DNA of 35,423 nucleotides from Anaerolineae bacterium (GTDB taxonomy: Bacteria; Chloroflexota; Anaerolineae; Aggregatilineales; JAFGMM01): NCBI GenBank assembly GCA_016927535.1, contig JAFGMM010000140.1, positions 1 through 35,423 of the forward strand, in the 5' to 3' direction. Below, piece by piece: positions 27,581 to 34,688 of this stretch. The notes under the pieces were generated by a model. That model did not search any database and was not told the DNA's origin. It worked only from the letters and a program-made list of their open reading frames with translations. Positions within the stretch are counted from its first letter, which is position 1. The number at the start of each line of letters is the position of its first letter. The position numbers and the translations under genes are program-made.

Positions 27581-28672
27581 ATGAGTACTGAATTTATCCT
27601 GCGCATCCTGTTGATGATCGTCTTCGCCTTTTTCGGCACCCAGTTCGGCGTTTGGGTTTCGAGCTTCCTGGAATTCGAGGGCGGATACATCCAGGTTACC
27701 ATCCTGGTGTTTATGTTTTTCGGCGCGCTCGCCGGGTTGATTCTGGCGCCCTGGCTCACCACCCGTCCGGCGCGCACCGCCCGCCTGTGGATCGGCAAAC
27801 GACCGTCGCAAACCCTGCTCGCATCCTTAATGGGGTTGTTCTGCGGGCTGGCGATGGCGGCGTTGTTCACCGTGCCGCTCTCGCAGATGCCGGCACCGTT
27901 TAACCAATTCGGCCCCATCGTCTCTGCCGTTATCATCTGCTACATCAACCTTCTGATCTTCTCCAGCCGCGCCGAGGATATCTTCCGGCTCTTAAAACTC
28001 AAGCGCGTGGAACTCGAAAGCGCGTGGTTCGGCGAGAATGCCAGGGGCAGCAACCGGCGCATCCTGCTGGACACCAGCGTCATCATCGACGGGCGCATCG
28101 CCGATATCAGCAAGCTGGGGTTTGTCGGCGGCACGCTGGTCGTGCCGCGCTTCATCCTGGCCGAACTGCAACACATCGCCGATTCTTCGGACACGCTGCG
28201 CCGCAACCGGGGCCGCCGTGGTCTGGAGGTCCTCAACGAGATGCAGCAAGACGAAGACTCGCTCATCGAGATCATCGACGACGACATCGAAAGTGTGCGC
28301 GAAGCCGACGAGAAGCTGGTCTTGTTGGCGCGCAAGTACAGCGCGCCCGTGATGACCAACGACTTTAACCTTAACCGCGTGGCCGAACTCCAGGGCGTGA
28401 CCGTGCTCAACATCAATGAACTGGCGAACGCCGTCAAAGCCGTATATCTGCCCGGCGAGAACATGACCATCCGCGTGCTGCAAGAAGGTAAAGAGATCAA
28501 CCAGGGTGTGGGCTACCTCGACGACGGTACGATGGTCGTCATCGAGGAAGGCAAGCGTTACATCGACCGCACCATCGAGGTAGAGGTCACCAAGCACATC
28601 CAGACGCCGGCCGGCCGCATGATCTTCGCGCGCCCGCTCGACATGATTCCCGGCCCGGGGCGCAGCCGTTGA
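27581..28672 (+). CDS. Membrane PIN/TRAM domain protein (YacL-like)
   Basis: Four N-terminal TM helices; PIN LLDTSVIIDGRIADI...VMTNDFNLNRVAELQGV; TRAM GEKxGVGYLDDGTMVVIEEGKRYIDRTIEVEVTK-like. Confidence 0.9.
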   Translation: MSTEFILRILLMIVFAFFGTQFGVWVSSFLEFEGGYIQVTILVFMFFGALAGLILAPWLTTRPARTARLWIGKRPSQTLLASLMGLFCGLAMAALFTVPLSQMPAPFNQFGPIVSAVIICYINLLIFSSRAEDIFRLLKLKRVELESAWFGENARGSNRRILLDTSVIIDGRIADISKLGFVGGTLVVPRFILAELQHIADSSDTLRRNRGRRGLEVLNEMQQDEDSLIEIIDDDIESVREADEKLVLLARKYSAPVMTNDFNLNRVAELQGVTVLNINELANAVKAVYLPGENMTIRVLQEGKEINQGVGYLDDGTMVVIEEGKRYIDRTIEVEVTKHIQTPAGRMIFARPLDMIPGPGRSR

Positions 28673-28677
28673 CCGGT

Positions 28678-29319
28678 ATGTCAAAGCCTTACATTGCCAG
28701 ACCATCGGTTAAGCCGGAGTTTGTTCATCACGGGGCCGATTTACCCTATAACCTCGCGGTGAAAGACGTCCTCGCAGCCATAGACATGACTTACGCTTTC
28801 CTGTGCGACTTGAACAGATTCCTGGTCGGCGAGAATTACCGGCGGATCGAAGACATGTTGCTTGGTAACTCCTTTGCTGGCATCCTGAGCGAAATCGTCG
28901 TTCAAAATCTTGGCAAAGTATCCCCAAGTTTAGAGCGCAATCGACAGGTGGGCGGCTTCCCCGATTTGCTGCCGACCGGCTTTTACGAGAACAGCGCCGT
29001 TCTCAGAGGCGCCCAGGGTATAGAGGTAAAAGTATCCAAACAAAAAGGCGGTTGGCAGGGACACAATCCCGAACAAGGGTGGTATATGATCTTTCGGTAT
29101 ACGGTTGATACAAAGACTCAACCCGAAGAAGAGCGACGCCCCGTAGAATTTGTCCAGGTGTTGGCCGCCGAACTCGACGAAGATGATTGGAATTTTAGCG
29201 GGCGTCATGGAAGCTCGCGGCGCACGATTACGGCGTCAATCAACCACCAAGGTATCGCCAAGCTGCGCGCCAATCCTATTTATCAGGACCCGGCTCACGT
29301 CGTCGGCCGGCGGCGTTAA
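28678..29319 (+). CDS. Probable type II restriction endonuclease (PD-(D/E)xK-like)
   Basis: GGFPDLLPTGFYENSAVLRGAQGIEVKVSKQKGGW fits PD-x(n)-ExK; paired convergently with a DNA methyltransferase. Confidence 0.7.
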   Translation: MSKPYIARPSVKPEFVHHGADLPYNLAVKDVLAAIDMTYAFLCDLNRFLVGENYRRIEDMLLGNSFAGILSEIVVQNLGKVSPSLERNRQVGGFPDLLPTGFYENSAVLRGAQGIEVKVSKQKGGWQGHNPEQGWYMIFRYTVDTKTQPEEERRPVEFVQVLAAELDEDDWNFSGRHGSSRRTITASINHQGIAKLRANPIYQDPAHVVGRRR

Positions 29320-30308
29320 CCTTCAAACAGCCGTGGCTGGACTATATTTTGAGCGCCGAATCTACCCTCATGTGAGAAACTTGAATCGGCAGAAACCGCT
29401 GCCAACCTGGGAATAGCCTGTTCGGCCATTTGGAAATACTCAGGATCGATTTCCAGCCCGATGCTCTCCACGCCCAGCGCTTCAGCAGCCGCAACTGCCG
29501 AGCCGCTGCCCATAAATGGGTCGAGCACGACGCCCTCTCCGAACGGCAGCGCCGCCCAAACCAACTGGCGCAAAAAGCGCTGCGGCTTCAAGCTGGGATG
29601 CGGCGCAATGTCGCGCTCGGCGCGCGGCGTTCGAGTACTTTCGATCACATCACTAAACGGCACATCCACGGCAGGTCGTCGCAGAGCGCCGGTCTTCCAC
29701 TTGCGCAAGTTATCCACGACCCGACCTTCGAGCGGTTTACGGAACAGTCCCCAAGGTTCATACGTCGCGCGCGGCATCGTACAAAGGTCTTCAAATTCCT
29801 TTTCGGCGCCCTTTGGTCGGTCGCCGCCCCGAAACGTGCGGACCAATCGGATAATCTCGCCCCGCTTTTCCAGGCCAGCCGACGCAATCGCGCTAAACAC
29901 AACATGAGACAGCAAAGGATTAGCCGCGACAAACAGGTGCGCCCCCGGTACCAGGACTCGAAAGACAAGTGCGGCCCACCGTCCAAAGAAGTCTTGCAAA
30001 GCTTCGATATCGTCGTCCCCCAGCACGGTAAACCGGGGAAGCGGCATTCGCTTGCTGCCGCCGATTTCAGGCGGGATGCGCCAGACGCCGCCGCGCCCAT
30101 CGCGCATCTTCTGCTGCTGGAGCGACTCGTACTCTTTGACGCCGAAAGGCGGATCGGTGAGAACGGCGTGAACCGAATTCACCTCACGCTGCGCCAGCCA
30201 CTCGAAACAGTCAACGTTCAAAATTAGATAGCCCACCACAAATCCTTGGGGCAGTTTTTCAGGATGCGCCGCAGCGCCCCATAAACCAACCCTATCATAC
30301 CATACCAC
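29316..30308 (-). CDS. DNA methyltransferase, amino-MTase with motif IV before motif I (beta-like order); start uncertain
   Basis: VLTDPPFGVKEYE (motif IV) N-terminal; HPSLKPQRFLRQLVWAALPFGEGVVLDPFMGSGSAVAAAEALGVESIGLEIDPEYF (motifs X/I) C-terminal. Confidence 0.88.
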   Translation of the reverse strand: MVWYDRVGLWGAAAHPEKLPQGFVVGYLILNVDCFEWLAQREVNSVHAVLTDPPFGVKEYESLQQQKMRDGRGGVWRIPPEIGGSKRMPLPRFTVLGDDDIEALQDFFGRWAALVFRVLVPGAHLFVAANPLLSHVVFSAIASAGLEKRGEIIRLVRTFRGGDRPKGAEKEFEDLCTMPRATYEPWGLFRKPLEGRVVDNLRKWKTGALRRPAVDVPFSDVIESTRTPRAERDIAPHPSLKPQRFLRQLVWAALPFGEGVVLDPFMGSGSAVAAAEALGVESIGLEIDPEYFQMAEQAIPRLAAVSADSSFSHEGRFGAQNIVQPRLFEG

Positions 30309-30367
30309 AAAAGGGAGTTCGCGGTATATTTACGCCAATAGTATCGGATATCGAGAGGCTCAGCACA

Positions 30368-30853
30368 ATGAGCATCACAAAGACTCACCCACTCGAAGAC
30401 GCCGACCGCGCGTGGGCGGCCGGCCTACTAACCGAGCGCTGGGGTTCGGCGCTTCTCGTATCGCGCGGGCACCTGTGGGATGCGACGACGCTGCCCGGCT
30501 TCGTCGCCGAGATCGACACAGAGCCGGCCGGCCTGGTCACATACCGCATCGACGGCGAGGAGTGCGAAGTGACTTCGCTCGACAGCTTGCGCGCCGGCCA
30601 GGGTGTCGGCGCTGCCCTGCTGGAGGTGGTGCACCGGGCAGCCCGCGCGGCCGGCTGCCGCCGCGCCTGGCTCATCACCACAAACGACAACACCCACGCG
30701 CTGCGCTTCTACCAGCGGCGCGGCTACTGCCTGACCGCGCTGTACCCCGGCGCGGTGGAACACAGCCGCCGCCTCAAGCCGTCTATCCCGCTCGTGGGCA
30801 TGGACGGCATTCCACTGCGCGACGAGATCGAGTTAAGCTTCTGGCTCAAGTGA
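30368..30853 (+). CDS. GNAT-family N-acetyltransferase
   Basis: LDSLRAGQGVGAALLEVVHRAARAAGCRRAWLITTNDNTHALRFYQRRGY. Confidence 0.92.
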   Translation: MSITKTHPLEDADRAWAAGLLTERWGSALLVSRGHLWDATTLPGFVAEIDTEPAGLVTYRIDGEECEVTSLDSLRAGQGVGAALLEVVHRAARAAGCRRAWLITTNDNTHALRFYQRRGYCLTALYPGAVEHSRRLKPSIPLVGMDGIPLRDEIELSFWLK

Positions 30854-30885
30854 CAAGGAATCCGCAAAATTCGTCTTCCAACCTC

Positions 30886-30913
30886 TTGATATTCGCAAAA
30901 AGCGCGGTATAAT
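30886..30913 (+). promoter_or_regulatory. Promoter TTGATA-16-TATAAT for the ABC operon
   Basis: TTGATA 30886-30891; TATAAT 30908-30913. Confidence 0.7.
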
Positions 30914-30920
30914 TTCGCGG

Positions 30921-30960
30921 GTTGCGCACCCCCAAAATTTAGGGGCGGACAAGGCGCAAC
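30921..30960 (+). promoter_or_regulatory. 5' leader nested stem-loop GTTGCGC...CCCC..GGGG...GCGCAAC
   Basis: Arms 30921-30927/30954-30960 and inner CCCC/GGGG, starting at the expected transcription start. Confidence 0.55.
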
Positions 30961-31008
30961 TTTTAGTGTAGTCTAAAAAAGAAAAAAGCGGGCTTATGGA
31001 GGCTCCTT

Positions 31009-31920
31009 ATGAACGCAACACAATCCATTATCCAGACGCACACACTGACCAAGAGCTATGGCGCAATTACAGCACTCCGCGACCTGAGCCTCGAAGTGCA
31101 CAAAGGCGAAGTCTTTGGCTACCTGGGGCCGAACGGCGCCGGCAAGACCACTACCATTCGCCTCTTGCTCGACATGATCCGCGCCAGCGCAGGCAGCGCG
31201 TCATTGTTCGGCATGGACAGCCGGCAAGACTCAATCGCGATTCGCAAGCGCACCGGTTACCTGCCCGGCGAGCTTGCGTTGTGGGAAAACCTCACCGGCT
31301 GGGGCTTGGTGGAATACTTCGAGCGGCTGCGCGGCGTGCGCTGCCGTGACAAAGCCGGCGAACTCGCCGAACGGCTCGATATCGACCTGTCGCGCAAAAT
31401 ACACGGCCTCTCGACCGGCATGAAGCGCAAGGTCGGCCTGATCCAGGCATTGATGCACGAGCCGGAGCTTTTGATTCTGGACGAGCCGACCGGCGGCCTT
31501 GACCCGCTGGTACAGCAGACCTTTTACCACATCGTCGATGAAGTGCGCGAGGCCGGGCAGACCGTCTTTCTCTCCTCGCATAACCTACCGGAGGTCGAGC
31601 GGGTGTGCGACCGGGTCGGCATCCTGCGCGAGGGCGTGTTGAGCGCGGTCGAGCAGGTGGGCGACCTGAAGCATGCCAGCTTCCGCTGGATGACGCTCCA
31701 ACTGGGCAACGGTTCGGCGCAGGCCGCCACCCAACAGCTCAAGCAAATTAGCGGCGTTGAAGACGTCAGCATCGTGAACAACGGCGGTGCGGTGCGCTTC
31801 CGGGTCAGCGGCAAACTGGACCCCGTGATTAAGGTCGCGGCCAACTACGAAGTGCTCGACCTGGCCTACGAAGAACCCAGCCTTGAGGAAATCTTCCTAA
31901 CGTTTTACGGAGGTGACTGA
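31009..31920 (+). CDS. ABC transporter ATP-binding protein
   Basis: GYLGPNGAGKTTTIRLLLDMI; LSTGMKRKVGLIQALMHEPELLILDEPTGGLDPL. Confidence 0.95.
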   Translation: MNATQSIIQTHTLTKSYGAITALRDLSLEVHKGEVFGYLGPNGAGKTTTIRLLLDMIRASAGSASLFGMDSRQDSIAIRKRTGYLPGELALWENLTGWGLVEYFERLRGVRCRDKAGELAERLDIDLSRKIHGLSTGMKRKVGLIQALMHEPELLILDEPTGGLDPLVQQTFYHIVDEVREAGQTVFLSSHNLPEVERVCDRVGILREGVLSAVEQVGDLKHASFRWMTLQLGNGSAQAATQQLKQISGVEDVSIVNNGGAVRFRVSGKLDPVIKVAANYEVLDLAYEEPSLEEIFLTFYGGD

Positions 31921-32717
31921 TGCCGGGCGCAGTGTTTATCAAGACCCTAAAAGATGCCCGCCGGGGCATCATCGGCTGGGGCATCGTGATGGCGATGCTC
32001 GCTGCTTACATCATCCTGCTGTACCCTTTTCTGAATGAAATGGAAGGGATTCAGCAAATGTTGGAGAACCTGCCGCCGATCTTCCAGGGCTTTCTCGGCG
32101 AGGCAAAGGACATGCTCACGCCCAACGGTTATCTCTCGTCGTACTTCTTCAACTACGTCTCGGTGATCCTGGTCGCTTACGGGATCATCGCCGGGGCGTC
32201 GGCGGTGGCCGGCGAGGAAAAACGCGGCACAATGGACCTGCTCATGAGCGCGCCGGTCCCGCGCTGGCGGGTCATCCTGGAGAAGTTCGCCGCGTTCGTC
32301 GCGGGCTTGGCGCTCGTGGTGGCGATCATGTCCGTCGCCGTGCTCGGCGCGCTGGCAGTGACGCCCACCCTGTCGGCCTCCATAGACCGGCTGATCCTGG
32401 GCATGCTGAACCTGATGCTGCTCGTCATCAGCTTCGGCGCGCTGACCTTCTTGCTGTCGGCGGCGCTGCCGAGCCGGTTCTCGGCGGGGCAGTTGGCGGC
32501 GGTGGTGTTGATCGCGGCGTACATGCTCAGCGCCTTCGCGCCCATGACCGACGCGCTCGACGCCACGCAGTATATCAACCCGTTCTACTACTACGGCGGC
32601 ACGCGCGTCATGCTTGACGGCATTCAGGCCGTCGGCGTGCTGGTTCTCGTCGTGGTCAGCGCGGTGTTCCTGGCGCTGTCGGTCTTCAGCTTCGAGCGGC
32701 GCGACCTGAGTGTATAA
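31920..32717 (+). CDS. ABC-2 type permease
   Basis: Multiple TM segments; AGEEKRGTMDLLMSAPVPRWRVILEKFAAF; start overlaps the ATPase stop. Confidence 0.88.
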   Translation: MPGAVFIKTLKDARRGIIGWGIVMAMLAAYIILLYPFLNEMEGIQQMLENLPPIFQGFLGEAKDMLTPNGYLSSYFFNYVSVILVAYGIIAGASAVAGEEKRGTMDLLMSAPVPRWRVILEKFAAFVAGLALVVAIMSVAVLGALAVTPTLSASIDRLILGMLNLMLLVISFGALTFLLSAALPSRFSAGQLAAVVLIAAYMLSAFAPMTDALDATQYINPFYYYGGTRVMLDGIQAVGVLVLVVVSAVFLALSVFSFERRDLSV

Positions 32718-32740
32718 TCTTTAATAGCATACAATTGTCG

Positions 32741-32777
32741 CAGGGGCGCGCTGCGGGCCGCTCCCGACGCGCCCCTG
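32741..32777. repeat. Intergenic hairpin CAGGGGCGCG...CGCGCCCCTG between the permease genes
   Basis: Perfect 10-bp arms 32741-32750/32768-32777. Confidence 0.65.
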
Positions 32778-32797
32778 CTCAAAAGGTTATAAACCCT

Positions 32798-33592
32798 ATG
32801 ATAGGCTCGATCTTTCGCAAAACTCTGTTCGATACCCGGAAAAGCACGTTCGGGTGGGGCTTAGTGCTGGCGCTGCTGGGTTTACTCGTCGTCCTGATGT
32901 ACCCTACCATCCAAGGCTTCGAAGGACTCGACAAAATCATCGAAGCGCTCCCGCCGGCCCTCAAAGCGCTGACCGGCGACGTCAAAGACTTCAGCAGCCT
33001 GGAAGGGCTGCTTGCAACCAAGTTCTTCTCGATGGGGCCGCTCATCCTGGCGGTATACGCGGTGCAGTTCGGCGCGGCAGGCCTGGCCGGCGAGGAGCAG
33101 CACGGCACCATGGACCTGCTGATGAGCGCGCCGGTCCCGCGCTGGCAGGTCGTGATCGAGAAGTTCGCCGCCTTCGCGCTGAGCCTGGTCGTCGTGTTGC
33201 TCATCACCTTTCTCGGCGTCGTTGTGGGCGTCGCGCTCACGCCGAACATAACCGTCTCGTGGCAGCACGTCTTCGAGGCGACGATGAACCTGGCGCCCAT
33301 CGCGCTCACCTTCGGCGCGCTGACGTTCCTGTTCTCTACCTCGCTGCCTTACCGGCTGCCGGGCGGCGTCATCGCCGTAGGCATGGCGGTTGCGTTCTAT
33401 ATGCTCCACCTGATGGGCCAGATGAGCAGCGCGCTGGAGCCGGTGCAGGTCATCAACCCCTTCTACTATCACGGCACGCGCACCCTGTTCGACGGGATGA
33501 ACTGGGGCAATGTCATAGTATTGCTGGCAGCAAGCGCGGTGCTGCTCGCGGCGTCGGTCTTCACCTTCGAGCGCCGGGACCTGAAAGCGTAA
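32798..33592 (+). CDS. ABC-2 type permease, paralog of the preceding gene
   Basis: AGEEQHGTMDLLMSAPVPRWQVVIEKFAAF; same TM layout. Confidence 0.88.
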   Translation: MIGSIFRKTLFDTRKSTFGWGLVLALLGLLVVLMYPTIQGFEGLDKIIEALPPALKALTGDVKDFSSLEGLLATKFFSMGPLILAVYAVQFGAAGLAGEEQHGTMDLLMSAPVPRWQVVIEKFAAFALSLVVVLLITFLGVVVGVALTPNITVSWQHVFEATMNLAPIALTFGALTFLFSTSLPYRLPGGVIAVGMAVAFYMLHLMGQMSSALEPVQVINPFYYHGTRTLFDGMNWGNVIVLLAASAVLLAASVFTFERRDLKA

Positions 33593-33642
33593 CCCTCACA
33601 TACCACGTTAACGTTAACAAAGAGACGACCAATCGGTTTGAC

Positions 33643-33672
33643 GTAGGGGCAGGTTTGCAAACCCGCCCCTAC
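33643..33672. repeat. Dispersed palindrome GTAGGGGCAGGTTTGCAAACCCGCCCCTAC
   Basis: 30-bp near-perfect palindrome (one mismatched pair). Confidence 0.75.
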
Positions 33673-33690
33673 TAGCCTGGAAGTTACTAT

Positions 33691-34041
33691 ATGTCCGAAG
33701 AACAGCCGACTCCCGTCCCCAAGCGTGCGCCCGACTTTCACTTCCTGATGTTTGCGCCGGGCCTGCAAACCGATTGGTTCTTCGTCGCAGCGCGGCGCTA
33801 CTGGCAGTATTTCCGGCCCATCGTCGTCGATGAAACCGACTTAATCGCGCACATCCCGCCCGACAAGGCCGTGACCATCACCACGCTGGCGCGCAGCGAC
33901 ACAGCAAGCTTCTTGCGCGACCAGATTCGGCAAGACCTCCCGGACGCCCAGCACGACGAATTGATTTACGAGACCCTCGAAGAAGCAAAAGCCGCGCTCG
34001 ACGCCCGCGCCGACTCCGGCGCACGGTTTGGGCCTGAGTAG
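33691..34041 (+). CDS. Hypothetical protein (116 aa)
   Basis: Complete intergenic-flanked ORF, MSEEQPTPVPKRAPDFHFLMFAPGLQTDWFFVAARRYW... Confidence 0.6.
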   Translation: MSEEQPTPVPKRAPDFHFLMFAPGLQTDWFFVAARRYWQYFRPIVVDETDLIAHIPPDKAVTITTLARSDTASFLRDQIRQDLPDAQHDELIYETLEEAKAALDARADSGARFGPE

Positions 34042-34061
34042 GCCGGTCGCCGCGCTGCACC

Positions 34062-34526
34062 TTACCACATCTCCGCTTCGTCTGCCGGCTCATCCCAGTA
34101 ATACACGTCTTCGTAGTCATCGTAGGGCGGCGTCACCACCTGCGGCGGAGGCAAGCGGCGCGCTTCCGGTGCGCCGTACAGCGGACGCGACCGAGGCTGT
34201 GCCGGCGGCAGCGGGCGGTAGCGCACCGCACCCCGACCCATCGACTGCTCGCGCCGGAGCATCGCCTCCAGCAGCTTGTACTTCTCGCGCTGGTTCAACA
34301 GATCGAAAACGGCGTCTTGGGTGCGGTCGTAGCGCTCGCGCTGCTCGGCATGAGTCCGGCCGGCGAACCACGCCAGCGCCGCCAGCGCCGGTACGGTGAC
34401 CACCAGCCCGACGAACACACCGAGCAGCATCCCCAGCGCATCGTCAGAAAGGCGGGCGAATGTCAGCACCGCCAGCACCAGCCCCACCACTACGACCATC
34501 ATCACGATTTTCTCTTTTACCGTCAT
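34062..34526 (-). CDS. Small two-TM membrane protein with coiled/charged and Pro-rich tail, unknown function; candidate SOS-controlled
   Basis: MTVKEKIVMMVVVVGLVLAVLTFARLSDDALGMLLGVFVGLVVTVPALAALAWFAGRTHAEQRERYDRTQDAVFDLLNQREKYKLLEAML...; promoter/operator described separately. Confidence 0.75.
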   Translation of the reverse strand: MTVKEKIVMMVVVVGLVLAVLTFARLSDDALGMLLGVFVGLVVTVPALAALAWFAGRTHAEQRERYDRTQDAVFDLLNQREKYKLLEAMLRREQSMGRGAVRYRPLPPAQPRSRPLYGAPEARRLPPPQVVTPPYDDYEDVYYWDEPADEAEMW

Positions 34527-34567
34527 GGCGCACCCCTTACACACGCAACCTGCCGTTTGTAAAAATC

Positions 34568-34596
34568 ATTATAGAACACATGTTCTTGACTGGCAA
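34568..34596 (-). promoter_or_regulatory. Promoter TTGCCA-17-TATAAT (minus strand) containing AGAACATGTGTTCT, a LexA-box-like dyad
   Basis: Plus-strand TGGCAA 34591-34596 and ATTATA 34568-34573; dyad AGAACACATGTTCT at 34573-34586. Confidence 0.65.
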
Positions 34597-34608
34597 GGGG
34601 GAATCCGC

Positions 34609-34678
34609 CACAGAGGGCACAGAGATTATCAAGAGAATTCTCTCAAATGCTCTGTGCCCTCTGTGTCTCTGTGGTGAA
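34609..34678. repeat. Dispersed inverted repeat CACAGAGGGCACAGAG...CTCTGTGCCCTCTGTG + TCTCTGTGGTGAA
   Basis: Perfect 16-bp arms 34609-34624/34650-34665; right arm extended matches 10008-10036. Confidence 0.8.
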
Positions 34679-34688
34679 AATCTCTTTC

